This document shows positions 1 to 11,375 of a DNA stretch of 64,000 bases, in pieces. Below the pieces are notes generated by a model that did not search any database, was not told where the DNA came from, and was given only the letters and a program-made list of their open reading frames with translations. Numbering within the stretch: the stretch's first letter is position 1; each line of letters opens with the position of its first letter. Both the position numbers and the translations under genes were made by a program. Source of the DNA: Trichosphaerium sp. ATCC 40318 (taxonomy: Eukaryota; Discosea; Flabellinia; Trichosidae). The stretch is from the NCBI GenBank assembly GCA_038496445.1, contig JALMLS010000299.1, forward strand, positions 186,001 through 250,000, in the 5' to 3' direction.

Positions 1-132
1 CATACCAGGGAACAGGAGGATATCTGGTTTCTCAACTGCAGCGTGCTGTTTCAAGCTTTTCCATGAAGCTGCAAGCTCTTCTTCAGTTCGTAAACGTAAT
101 TCGCAAACGCAGACCTTTACTTTAGTTGCCAT
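1..132 (-). CDS. Nitrilase-superfamily (carbon-nitrogen hydrolase-like) protein, N-terminal part only
   Basis: The first 44 residues of a minus-strand protein run off the left edge. It starts at an ATG at 132 and ends, at the edge, in the hydrophobic strand PDILLFPGM. An early beta strand (KVKVCVCELRL), a helix (RTEEELAASWKSL), then a strand closing in a 'LLxPxM'-like turn is how nitrilase-fold amidases begin, where the last strand normally carries the catalytic Glu. That residue is not in the window, so the assignment rests on shape and one motif. The next gene on the same strand stops about 110 bp upstream of this start. The function is a tentative family call. Confidence 0.35.
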   Translation of the reverse strand, partial: MATKVKVCVCELRLRTEEELAASWKSLKQHAAVEKPDILLFPGM

Positions 133-239
133 TGACAAAAGTTCCAAAACAAGTGAGTGTTAAGGTAGTACAACAGTTTCTTAACTGCACAACAGCACTT
201 TAGGCCTACCTACTAGGCTTCCAATGGTGCCATAGTTTA

Positions 240-2434
240 TTAGTTTTGTACTACCAGGTATCTGGACTTTTTGCGTGTATGCCACCATCGTCCAATTACA
301 AAGAAGAGACTAATCAATACTGCAATTCCAAATATGGTAACAAGTGTAGAAAGGATTGGAAAAGTGCCTCGTTAAATTTTAGCTAATTAATCACGTGTGC
401 TTAGCTAACCTTTGTGACTGATGTGAAAAAATCTGACTGAGTAACCGCTCAACTCTTCCGTAAATTTACCATTCTCTACTTGACGGTCTTTATCATCGTT
501 GAACAGTAAATCCTAGCACTGTATTTCACAAGTGTTTACAAAAAACTTATCTTACTTGGACTTTAGCGTCATAGTTAACATTCTTGAAGTTCACTACAAC
601 ATCTGTCGAGAGATCATTATCATTTGCCATCATCATGTATAAGTCAGAAGCAGACTCATCCCATGCTCTAGAGAATAGTGAGTTGAAGATCTACGATAGA
701 AATACCTATATGAGATTTCAAAATCAGCAGCAAGTAACCCGATTGAACGTGAAGACTCAAGGTTAGTTGTTATAGATATCATCGAGGCAAGCTTGTATAT
801 CTTAGAATGTCCGCAAGCATATACAAAGTACCTGAGCTTTCATGTGTGCGGTGGTGTTAAATAGTGTTTCTGAAACTTCTGGTACCTTGGAGAAAGTGAT
901 TCCGTACATTACCTCAAAGGTTGTTAATAAGCACTGATTAGAAAGATAGTGTACATTTTGAAGAATACTGGCAAACACCATGTATTTCATTTCAATTTCA
1001 CTTGGTTGCCTCTTCCATGTTGGGTTCTGTACATTCCCTGTCAATCTTCAGCGTCTAATGCCTAAGCCAAACACATACCCTTCGCTTGTAGCATTGGTAT
1101 TATTGGCAACAAATTGTGATTTACAAGGTTGTATTTCTTTAGTCTATTTACAACATCTGTGGGAGCACCGCTGCAATGGTCACAAGCACAAGTTGGACCT
1201 GGACAACTGTTGGTATCAATCCCCTATTGTCAATAAGTGTAACGAGGATAACCTTAACGCACAATAGGAAATACGGCAGCTATAGCAACGTCGGCTGTTT
1301 TACCAAAAGCTTCAGATGTAAACATACAGCCAAGCACGTTTGTAACTGGGTGGAAAGCATCATTAGATTTGATGAATCTGTAAGTCTCTTTCAATTCCGT
1401 AGGTTGCACTCCCTTAGCCTTTACATTTGTTATTTTTTATGTTGCTATTTATATGAGTTGTACATCTTCTTCAAAACCTATATTCCAAGCAAATACTGCA
1501 GGATGATTCTTGAAGGCTTGCATGTGCGAAGCAACCGCTGTTTTATTATGCCAAAAATCTTCAAAACTGTAGTATACTTTTAATCCTGGTAAAGGTTAGT
1601 ATATATCTTACAACGTAACAAATTACGACCTGATAAGTGTATAGCATCCATTAACTTCTCCCATTCGGCGGTGATACCCATTGGTGTGCCTCTGGGGTAA
1701 ACTGTTGTAAATCCTGCAGCATGTTATCCTCAGCCAAATACCAAGTAGTACCTCTAGCTGCAATAGCATCCCAGGTGCTTTGAGTTTGATTAACCAACCA
1801 ATCATAGTCGTAGCTATATCCATATGGTATAAAAATGTCACCACCTTATTTGACGAAGTGTAAGTTTTCAATCATTGTGCGCCACGTGCTTTTTGTAAGA
1901 AAAGTTTTTTTGATGAGGTTAACAGAGATCATATTGGAGGGAGCGTCAAGTCTTGAGTACGTCAACCTAGCACATTCATTAGACGTTTACAAACAGTGGC
2001 ATACCTGACTGTATCTGTGTCATTTGTTTGTTTGCTAGTCAGACTGCACGAAATATCGTAAACGTCTGTTCCTTCGGGCAACGCTGATAATTGAAACGTT
2101 ACAGCGTAGTTTCCTTGCGATTCCCACACTACCTAAATAAGTTGGCATGTATGACTCAGGAAAAGCAACATACCGGTCTTTCAAGCAACTTCGTTCCGTT
2201 GTAAGTTGCCATAAAGGAGTAGGCGGTACAATTACCTCTAAACGACACTAACAAACGAGCAGTAGTGTGCGCGCTCGTGTAAGGCATTAAATCTATCATT
2301 TGTCAACACGTGATATTTAACGCCTTGTACCTGGGTACACTGACAAGTTTTTGGAAGGTGGATCAATCGTAGGGCATGCAGTATGGATAGCCGCGATGGC
2401 AATGATCAGTAGAACAAATAACCGAAGAACCATT
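240..2434 (-). CDS. Secreted type I membrane protein with glycoside-hydrolase-like barrel
   Basis: The protein begins MVLRLFVLLIIAIAAIHTAC, a clear signal peptide, and ends with a membrane helix (about STLVTIFGIAVLISLFFVIG) followed by a short basic tail, so it should be a type I membrane or surface protein. After a beta-rich N-terminal domain with NGT and NDT sites come segments typical of (beta/alpha)8 glycoside hydrolases: WDAIAARGTTWYLAEDNMLQ, LKVYYSFEDFWHN and HPAVFAWNIGFEED. The last resembles the 'HPAlxgWxixDEP' strand that carries an acid residue in several clans. A cysteine-rich stretch near 1170-1240 (NSCPGPTCACDHCSG) lies on a later strand. About ten small introns are needed; examples are about 2303-2340 and about 1578-1622. 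The family is inferred; I cannot name the GH family or both catalytic acids. Confidence 0.5.
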
Positions 2435-2640
2435 GCCTATCGTGCTCAGAATTAAAAAGCACAAATATTGATGAAATCTACACGTTTTTTAACTGCGAAA
2501 AAAATGAAGATCTCTTTATTTTATGACTATTCAAGCACAATTTTTGGGTAGCACGTGAGGAAATGCGTTAACTTTATTTTGGTAAAAAACTGTATAATAC
2601 AGAGGAAGGTGGTAATGTACAAACTAGCTTATATCAACGT

Positions 2641-5568
2641 TTAATTGCGCGTTTCTCTTTGCTTAGCGTCTTCTCTTGTAGATTTACGAGAAGTTTTTGT
2701 ATCCCCAGAGCTACTTGTATAAGTTACAGTTCCAAACAAAAAACAACTTACTTTGTTGGTTTTTCTGGCCGTTTGTCAGAATTTCTTCGGCTCTCTCCGA
2801 GAGATGTAGAACTCAACTCACGTCTATGATACGGTTAGATTGTGAATACATATGTATCGCTTACTTTAGGTGCTTGATCTTGCCAACATATCTGTCCTTT
2901 TGGCGCAAGTATTTGTCCACTTCTTCTTTCTCTTTGCTCAACTTACGTTCAATATCACGTACTCTTCGAATACTCTCTTCAGCTTTCTTCAACTTCATCT
3001 TTGCCTCAGCTTCTTGTTTTTTAAATTCTCGTTGTCGTTGAGTTTGCTCCCTGAAAAATTTATCCTGTAATCCCTCTAATTCTTCTTCCCATGCCTGTAA
3101 CTCTGCGCCCTTTTGATAACAAAGTTAGTAATTTCAAAAAAAAAAGGAACTTCTCGTTTATCCCAATGGAATTTCTTTAGATGTACCTTTTTCGCTATTT
3201 CATCTCCGTCGCCATTAGTGCTACCGTTCGTACTTGGTTTAAGCTTCAGCGATATCCTACTATTCGCCCTTGTTAATCGGCTACAAAATAAAATTAGAAA
3301 AGGGCAAACAATCACGTTATTTCTGTACCGTTTCAACTCTTTCTCACGTGCTCTTGCGCTGGCTTCTTTTTCTCTCATTTGTTCTTCTTGACGCTCCAGT
3401 CTATCTTCCAACTTTTTTATACGCTTTTGGTACAATGAGATATCCAAAGAGTTCGGGTATTCTAATACAAAGAAAGGAAAAATCAGATGCGAAAACAAAT
3501 AGAAAAGGGTCAAACCTTGCTCCCTGTTTTTTGCTGCTTTTGAAAGGTTTTTGTCTATTTCCCTGCGCCTTGTGGAGTGTCATTATCACATAAACACTAG
3601 GAGCGTACCTTCTGGCTAGATCCTCCTCTTTACGCTTTAGTAATTTTGCTGTTATTTCTTGCTTTTTTTGTTGAAATTCTAGTAGGTTACGAATAGATTG
3701 TAAGTCTCGTGACTCATTTGCGATTGCAATATGCAAAGCAGGTGATTTTACAACAACACCTATAGACTTCCATTAGCAATAAAAAAAACTGTTAGAGAGC
3801 AGTATACCATCCTTTTTGGTCATTTGAGATAGTGACACTTTCTCAAGTGGTGGAACATCTGTTGGTTCGGTGCTTTTAAGGGCTTGAGCTTCCTACAATC
3901 CATATTTAGAGAACATCACGCATGACTGGATTCCTGTACCTCCAGTTGCTTTTCTAATTCCGCCACTTTGCCCTGTAGTTTTTCTTCGCGCTCTTTAACC
4001 TAAACTAGGTAAATGCTTTCACGTTGCTAATAATTAAGTGTACCTCACGTGCTTTGGATAATGCAGCAGCCTCTCTCTTTTTTACAGCTGCTAATTCTTC
4101 ATCAAGTTCTTTCTCCCTTATTTTAATAGCTTTCTCGCGATCTGCTATTTGCTGACGCTGGTCTGATAGCGTGCTTAGGACGTGTTGTTTCTCGACCTGG
4201 TTTTGAAGTTGTTCTAAGGCCATGCTCTTTTTCAATAAGCTTTGCTCTTTAATTCCCAGATCGCTCTCCCTCTTTAATAAAGCTTCTTTTTTCTTTGTAA
4301 TCTGTCTTATATTAGTAATTACATCTGGGTAAATATGTTGTACCTCAGACGAACGGACATCAATAGCAGCTTCTCTTTGTTCCACACGCTTACTTATTTC
4401 CATTAACTTTTTTTCAAAAGTTGTCATGATCTCTTTGCTCGTTTCGTGCTCCTGATACAAATTAAATATGTCATAACATTCACATACAACACGTGATTAA
4501 CAACAAGAAAAAAAGAAGTGCACCTTTTGTCTTGAAGTTACAAGAGCATCCTTTTCTCTTAGTTTGTACTCCATTTCCTTTACTTTCTTCTCTCTACTGG
4601 CGAGCTTTCTTTTTGCTTCTTGCAACTCTACACTCTGTCTCTCCAATTCTCGTTGCTTGGCACGCACTTGAATCTCTTTTTTATGAAAGTTAGTTTTCTT
4701 TGTTTCAAATTCCTGTCTGGATTCATCAAACTCCATTAGCAGTTTTTCAAGTTGACTATCAGCGGGTCTAGGTGCTCTTCTTGTTGCCTTTTCTTTTACT
4801 GGAGGAGGTTTGTAAGTTGATTCACGAAGGTGCTTGAAGTGTTGACCGAAGCGGTGACTATCTATTAACAACCTCTTGTGCGACTCCTTGATTTTTTTAC
4901 AGTGTTAACAAATGTACAGTTTTCGATAAAACAGAAAAAAGCATACGAGTATGTGCCACTTCATATCTGTTTTGGCTTTTTCTGTAGTAACTGGATCGGT
5001 GTCAGCTTTTTGAGAGCCTCCATTCATGTTGGTCGAGGAAGCGTTACCTTAAATAGTTACAACGCAGATAGTACTCTAGTTAAAAAACAAAAATTACGCA
5101 CTAGAAGCTGCGTCATTAGTTGGTTTCAATCCTTTTCGTCTAGAAGAAGATCGCCTTGTTGGGCCCTAGTTATGTACATTAACTATCTTTGTAAAATTCC
5201 AATGGCTACCCGTTTACCTCTGTTGCTTGGGATCTACTCCTCCTCTTTTTCTTCTTCTCAGCACTTATCGTAAATTCGGTACCTAATCAGCTTAAGGTCA
5301 CGTGACATATAGTTTTAATGATATAAAGCAATAAAAATGTATCGTCGTACCCTCTGTAGAGAATGGGTCACTTTGAGCCAACACTTCAATTTTTGCAGCC
5401 TTCTTGCCCCTACCATTAGACTTCTTCTTGCGATCGCTATCGCGTCTTTTTTTGCGCTCAATCTAAAATTGCTTTTTTACAAATTTCGTTTTGTACCAAA
5501 CGACACCCTTTTATTTTAATAGGTACCTTCATGTAGTCATCGCTGCTGCTCGATTTGAACATTGACAT
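2641..5568 (-). CDS. Long charged coiled-coil protein, unknown function
   Basis: A multi-exon minus-strand gene starting at ATG 5568 (MSMFKSSSSDDYMK, then a Lys/Arg/Ser-rich stretch ERKKRRDSDRKKKS) and ending at a TAA at 2641. From about 4870 downward almost every exon is heptad-like coiled coil rich in E, K, R, Q and L, e.g. KLASREKKVKEMEYKLREKD and QQIADREKAIKIREKELDEE. It ends in a polar tail (SSSGDTKTSRKSTRED). The repeated 'RE..L..RE..I' style resembles cytoskeletal, centriolar or axonemal coiled-coil proteins, but composition alone cannot identify a family. The start is convincing because the first intron (from 5525, GTACCT) joins two in-frame exons. It is divergent from SelU, with 182 bp between starts. 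Confidence 0.6.
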
Positions 5569-5750
5569 GCAAGTTTTTTTTGTTGTTGTTTAATTTATTT
5601 ACTTTGCACCTGGCTTGCGAGATACAGACGGTGTAGTTACCGCGTCGATGTGTTTGTAGTTGCGACAAAGGATGGATTCAAACGAGATGCAAACTGCACC
5701 TTAAATGTTTTTCAATTTATTTCTAAAATCGCACTTAACGTACTATCGGT

Positions 5751-7292
5751 ATGGCGCAGTTGTACTGGCTACCTAGGTCTATTGCGCGGTACCAACGCAA
5801 AATACCAGAATGTACAGAGATCATTGACGTAAGAACACCACGTACGCTTAATTTTGGCGCATTTAATGCGAAAAAGCGAATAATCTACGCTGTACATACT
5901 CACAGCAGTCCAACTTACCCAACGTAGTGGAATACGCTGAAGACCACATCCCTGGCGTACGCAACGTAATGTAGTGCAATTCTGACTGTCAGTGAAGGCT
6001 GTAAACTTACCAGTACTTACAAACGAACAACGAGTTACAAGTGAGCGTGGAGATACTTACGCAGCTACTAACGCACACTGTAGTTGGAACGCTACATAAA
6101 GCAACTAAATACAAAGCTCGCTTAGGTACTAGCACTAAATAGACTGTATTTCCTTTAACTGCAAGAAGATGGCGCAGCGATGATATCCAGAAACATTGCA
6201 GATCACATAGACACCTACTTTAGCACAAAGCCGCCAAACTATTCTCCACTCTTCTACTGGTAATAGTTAAACACCACAAATCACTTACTAATATCGTACT
6301 TGAAAGTTGGAGAGGTGGAAATAGGTCTTACAGTATAGCTCTTAGTACGATCATTTGACACATGTCAAAATGTCATTTTTGGAATTCACTTCAGTTTGTA
6401 ATTTAACAAAAACATAGCTCTGGGTCGTATCGGTTTCAAGACGCATATGTGCGTTCAATAAATCTCTGTCGTTGTTTTTTTTAATATTGTATCATAGATT
6501 AGAGGGAGGTTATAAAGATTACAGAGCAACAGTGCGCGAAGAACTGAAAACTGAACCAGAAAAATACAAGTTTTTAGTTCTTAGAGGCGCAGCTGGCTCA
6601 GGGAAAACAAAAATTCTCCGAGAAATGGCGCAAAGGTACATTAGGTATACCGAGACATTACTTAGTACTTTACAGGACAGATTTTCAGGTACTTGATTTA
6701 GAAGGAATTGCCAAGCACAAAGGCTCTGTCTTGGGTTGTTTGGAAGTAATTAATGAGAAACAACCGTCTCAAAAGAGTTTTGAAGGACAACTACTTGATA
6801 AGTTAATGTCATTCGATCCAGAAAAGCCAATTTGGGTAGAAGGAGAAAGCACTAAAGTTGGTGATTTGGTTATACCAAAACAATTGTATGCACAAATTTC
6901 TTCTTCTCCCAATGTACGCTTTGAACTTGGTAAACCTGCAAGAGTAGATTTTTTAATAGAAGACTATAACTATATGCTTGAATATCCTGACGTCCTGAAA
7001 GAAAAATTAAGCTGTCTTGAGGCAAATTGCGGTAAGAAAAAAATAGGAAAATGGCTTGAAATGGTACGGCAAAATTAAGAACACATTAATACTAATGCCA
7101 TCAAAGGTTGATAACAAAGAGTTTGGAGATCTCGTTTTGAATTTATTAGAGTACTATGATCCAAGATATTCATTTTTTGCGGACAAGCATGATACAAACT
7201 ATGTCGCAAGTTTACAAAGAGAAAACCTAAATGACATAAATGATGTTATAGAAGAACTTTCTAAAGTTCAGAATAAAAGTGTACCCACTTGA
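5751..7292 (+). CDS. selU: tRNA 2-selenouridine synthase (SelU/MnmH), intron-containing
   Basis: SelU transfers selenium from selenophosphate to 2-thiouridine (via a geranylated form) at tRNA wobble position 34. The spliced protein follows the bacterial order. A rhodanese domain comes first (IIDVRTPLEYAEDHIPG, NLPVLTNEQRVTIGTLHKA). The active-site loop PLFYCWRGGNRS has its Cys codon split by an intron (TG at 6258-6259, intron 6260-6306, T at 6307). After LEGGYKDYR comes a P-loop domain with Walker A GAAGSGKT, LDLEGIAKHKGS, PSQKSFEGQL, WVEGESTKVGD and the C-terminal LEYYDPRY. Other supported introns are 5842-5927, 6636-6675 and 7064-7106. The start ATG gives MAQLYWLPRSIARYQ, possibly mitochondrial-like. 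All catalytic motifs I know of are intact. The family is mainly prokaryotic, so a spliced copy is notable. Confidence 0.9.
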
Positions 7293-7363
7293 ACCAAAGT
7301 ATTTGTTACCTTTTTTTAAGTCTTTCGCGTATTTACTATCCATTGCGAAATCTCAGTCCGAAT

Positions 7364-8661
7364 CTAAACCAAATAAACAACAGCATGAATAGAGCCAACA
7401 CATACAATCTTTGTAGCGGAATCAAATAGTCTTTCCCATTCTTCTCCAGTACCAACAACACCGTGCATTGTGCGCAGGTAAATGTTTTTAACATGTGTTG
7501 TCTCTAGAAGCTTGTATTTTGAGCCAGTTTTTTTAAACTCCTAATAATATCATTCATTACCTTGTAGCCTGTATTGGCTTGTACCTCTACAATGTATGCT
7601 ATCAAATTACGCTTGGTTATAGGAAGCAAGTCAGAGTACTTTTGCTTTGCTGAGGGTAAATGTGGATAAATCCAAAAGTTCACAGCTATGCAAGGTTCTG
7701 TGCATTTAATAAAGTGCCACCAATACCTAAAAAATTTAAGCAACGAAAATATGTCAATATTGGTACATTGGAATAAGCAACACTTCACTAGTATTAATGA
7801 CACCATGCCATACATTTGTACTGTTAATCGTTGGATTCTTGTTACCAGATAGTGGGTTTGTAGACGCAGCATTGCTGGAGTTATCTCTCCTATAGTGCTA
7901 TTGAGTACTATAGCATAGAAAGTTTTGTACAGAGGTATCTTGTCAATATTTTCAATCGGAGAATAGCTATTCATTGTCAAGAACATTGTGCTGTAATTAA
8001 TTGTAAAAATATAAGGATACAGCCACACTTCCTTTTGACCTGATACTATACACAACATTCCGGGGTGGGCTAGACTTTGTCACACAAAATAGCATCGGAA
8101 TGCTTACCATCATAGTGAAGGTGAGAGAAGTGTTCAGCCATGCCGATCCAAATCCTTCCACTCTCACTTTTTGCCATTAGCTATGTTACATGTTGCTCAA
8201 TTGTACCCATTGTTTAACCCCTCACGTTTAGCTTGAAGTTGTCAATACTGGATAGATAATGTACTGAAGTACTTGGCATATGATAGTCATCTAGTAACTT
8301 TGCACTGAGTTGATCAATGCACTTATTGCCAACAAATACATCATTCTTTGCAGGTGTAGTTTTTGCTTGTTCCCAGATGTCAATGAAGTCTGCGAAGGGT
8401 ATTGCTGATGGCTTGTATGGAAAAGAACCTTGTGATGGTTGCAAGAATGCCTACAGTATTAACCGTTGTGTTTAACTACTCAAATACCTCAACCAGTGTA
8501 CTATTATCAACAGTCTGCTTTAAATAATCAGCAGTCCACTTATGTAATGCCTGCCACCCAGTTATTGCGCTAGTGATAATAATAGGTTTATTTATCGCTT
8601 CAAAGTCGTCTGGTAGACTTTGCCACTCTACTCTTTCAATTGAAGTAGTTGTTACATCCAT
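7364..8661 (-). CDS. JmjC / cupin-8 domain Fe(II)/2-oxoglutarate oxygenase
   Basis: The gene starts at ATG 8661 (MDVTTTSIERVEWQSLPDDF) and continues with INKPIIITSAITGWQALHKW, the usual entry to JmjC proteins of the FIH/TYW5/JMJD5 type. The iron site is visible: HLHYD (H-x-D, split by an intron near 8105) followed by GQKEVWLYP, and the distal His in YWWHFIKCTEPCIAVNFW, the classic 'WWHxV..xxSIAVNFW' strand. The C-terminus runs through a 44-nt intron (donor GTACAAGCC near 7591) into KLLETTHVKNIYLRTMHGVV and stops at 7364. Fe and cosubstrate binding are expected to be functional. The substrate (protein hydroxylation or tRNA modification) cannot be read from sequence. It is convergent with SelU, with 71 bp between stops. 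Confidence 0.8.
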
Positions 8662-8756
8662 AAAGTATTTTTTTTGTTTTGTAAAAGGCTCGCTTAGCGA
8701 AAATACATGGTAAGTTACAGCAAATTTAATAAACTACACGAGACTGTTTTCTTTTT

Positions 8757-10073
8757 CTACATTAAATCCATTACAACTTTTAGGTATGCTCCAAAATCTC
8801 TACCAATCTCTCCATAAACTTTTGATCGCTCAACGCGTTTTCCATAAGCTTCCAGTTCTTCGTTATATTCGGCAAGGTCAGGATTATGTTCTGGCAAAGC
8901 ATCTAGCACCTTAAACAAGTGCGAGAGTAAAAGTATTTTATCTACATTTGTTGCAGATGTATTACGATGGTACTTTGACAAGCAAATATGAAAACGAATG
9001 AACTTCTCAACAGAGATAGGTGCTTTGTCCATTTTTTTATACTGAGATGGCACATGATCCTTTGAGAACGCGTTGAGTAACAACAAATCAATGATTTTGC
9101 CTTTTAGGGCATTATTGTCCAAATTCTCTAAAAGGACTGTCTTTGCATCGTGCATGTACGACTAATATAAAATTAATAAAGCAAAGTACATTTGCAACAT
9201 ACTGTGGTTTTTGTTTCAGTAGTACTCCTCAGTAGTGGCCAATTTATATGAAAGCTTGTCACTATCTCTTGTTCATAGTCTGTATTAATATACGCCGAAC
9301 AAACCTGTTAAAAAAAACCATCAGCTAACCCAATAATTGAAGTAAAAAACATACCAAGTTGGCAAGTTTGGCAGCAGCGCATTGTGCTTCATAACAATGT
9401 TTAGATAAAATGGTGAAACACCATTCCATGACATTCTTACGGCCAATGCGCCCGTTATCACCTCCACCTGATAAGCAATCTCTCATATCAGCTACAAGAA
9501 TTAGAATACCATTTTTTTGTAGTTGACATTTCATTTGTACCCGGCTTTTGAGTTGACACTATAAAATTTATGACACACGTCCTAAGAGCTATGGAGTGTG
9601 GTGCAAGGGTTCGACTGACAAGTGGTGATAGTATAGATTCAAGCCAAGGCCACGATTGCTTTGATAGCATACTTAGAAAGGTAAGGTTGGTAGTACAAAA
9701 GTAACGGACGGTTTACTTTGTTGAATCTCTCGCCATTCCACTACCCTTTGTCGTATCTCATCCAACAGCTGGCGGATTTCCCCAACGTCTTGATCTAAGC
9801 CATCTTCCACGACAGAAAGCAAAAATTTTTGCAATAATACGCTAGACCGCGCTTGAGTGTATGTACATACATGACTAAAGTACCACGAGGGAAATAAATT
9901 CAATCTAAGCCAACTGCGTAATCTACAAGCTGCGCTTGCTTTGGATATGTTCTTTTCCATAACGTCAGGTTCTAGCGCGTCTGCGATCATCTTTTTACAT
10001 TAACTTTGTTTGGTGTCAACTACCGTACCCGCGGATCGCCATGCGTTGTACCTACACTACTATGCTTCGACAT
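8757..10073 (-). CDS. Conserved-looking helical protein of unknown function
   Basis: Several exons join into an alpha-helical protein of about 380 residues. The start at 10073 reads MSKHSSVGTTHGDPR and splices (donor GTACGG) into MIADALEPDVMEKNISKASA. Later segments include EIRQLLDEIRQRVVEWREIQ, ADMRDCLSGGGDNGRIGRKN, MEWCFTILSKHCYEAQCAAA and a C-terminal exon ending YGEIGRDFGAYLKVVMDLM. The helix pattern suggests an alpha-solenoid or adaptor, but I recognise no family motif and do not propose a function. There is no signal peptide or membrane segment. It is divergent from the next gene, with 215 bp between start codons. Confidence 0.6.
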
Positions 10074-10288
10074 TTTGTCTGGCAACCCGCCAATTCAGTT
10101 GTTCTGTAAGAGTTGCGAATAATTATTAATTTTTGTGAGATTTCTACCAATTTCACACGAGACTCGTCAAACACATTCCAACCAATCAACTGAAGTAAAA
10201 GTAGCGGTTGCCACTTGACGTTGAACTAACCTCATTCATACAAACTAACAACAGCTTTGCTTTTTCATAACAAAAGAAATACAGAATA

Positions 10289-11026
10289 ATGTGGGGAAGT
10301 ACGATAGGGTACACGCAATCGCCTTCACGAAAGCGAAAATTACCTTTTGAGTGCGAACAAGCAGTAAAGCGACCAGCAAACATCGAAAACACTTCCAGAC
10401 TCTTTCAAGCAAGGGACAAACCTATTCAATGGAGTAACATACCCAGGAGGTGCGTTTTTCGCAAATAACGTACAACCGCCAATAGCTTATTCTTATTTCT
10501 TAGAGTACCGTGTGCTTCTAACACGCGAAAACGCAAGTTTGTGCCTTTGTCTCCACTTACATCAAAACGGCGTAGACGAGCTGTGGCTCCAGCCGTTCCA
10601 ACACCTCTTGTCAATCAACCAGTAGCGTGCAAGGCAATACCAACTGAGGTAGCGTATTCTGCGAAATCACAACATTATTCGCTCATGTCACCCAAGTCTG
10701 CAACACAAACACTTCTCAGAACAGTACCAATCACTCAAAACTTGCTGCGACCTGATGGTGACGTTCATTTTACCTTTTCGGACTCCGTCGCAGAGTTGTT
10801 AGCACCAAGACTCGATGGCTCTGCACGCCAATATCACGTGCCTGAACTATTTGACCCATACAAACAAGCTTTGGTTGTTTATGAAGATCCCAACAAGATG
10901 ATCAACGATTTTAAAGCAAAAGCAAGAGAACAAAATTTTGATGAGCAACAGATGAATACTACTTACTTGGACACAGAGATGTACGAAGAACAGCAAGATT
11001 CAGAAAACGAAATGGATATTGATTAA
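10289..11026 (+). CDS. Basic, probably nuclear protein of unknown function
   Basis: A two-exon gene. Exon 1 (10289-10449) starts MWGSTIGYTQSPSRKRKLPF. A 54-nt intron (10450-10503, GTGCGT..TTAG) joins it to VPCASNTRKRKFVPLSPLTS, then KRRRRAVAPAVP. Two basic clusters (SRKRKLP and TSKRRRR) look like nuclear localisation signals. The middle is Pro/Thr/Ser-rich and probably disordered. The C-terminus is acidic and ends NEMDID. Length is about 227 aa. I recognise no domain. A regulatory or chromatin-associated role would fit the composition but is only a guess. Confidence 0.65.
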
Positions 11027-11375
11027 TCCACCACCGACTCAGCTCAGCGAATGTAATATACTGTCAATTTGTAAAAAAAAGCCTACACCCATGCGGTTCC
11101 AATAAAAATTCACGTGTTCACCAAGTATATTTTGTCAAGCTCCCAAGAAAAAGAAAAGTTTTTTAGGTTATATTGAGTACAAAGCCACTTAATCTACAAT
11201 ATTGGTGTGGCGCCCATAATTACAACAATCACTGGTCCTCCGAATTATCAGGCTCAGTTTGTTTTGTAGTTTCTTCTTTGGTTTCTGCAAGTTCCCTTTC
11301 AGTCTCCGCCTCTTCCATCTCTGCTAAACCTCGCAACAGAGCCAATGTTACTCGGGATGCGGCTTCTCTCCGATC
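11027..11375. other. Intergenic spacer between convergent genes
   Basis: This 349-bp A/T-rich interval separates the stop of the basic nuclear-type protein from the stop of the AAGAB-like gene. It contains AATAAA-like strings and one CACGTG hexamer near 11112. I found no supported exon or RNA gene. Confidence 0.5.

Noticed and set aside
2697-5519. Several plus-strand open frames opposite the coiled-coil gene
   Set aside because: They are Phe/Leu/Ser-rich antisense images of Glu/Lys-rich codons and have no start, intron or domain logic of their own.
7504-7600. JmjC C-terminus ending SLKKLAQNTSF
   Set aside because: That ending lies within a 44-nt GT..AG intron and its continuation. Splicing gives a longer, better C-terminus ending at 7364.
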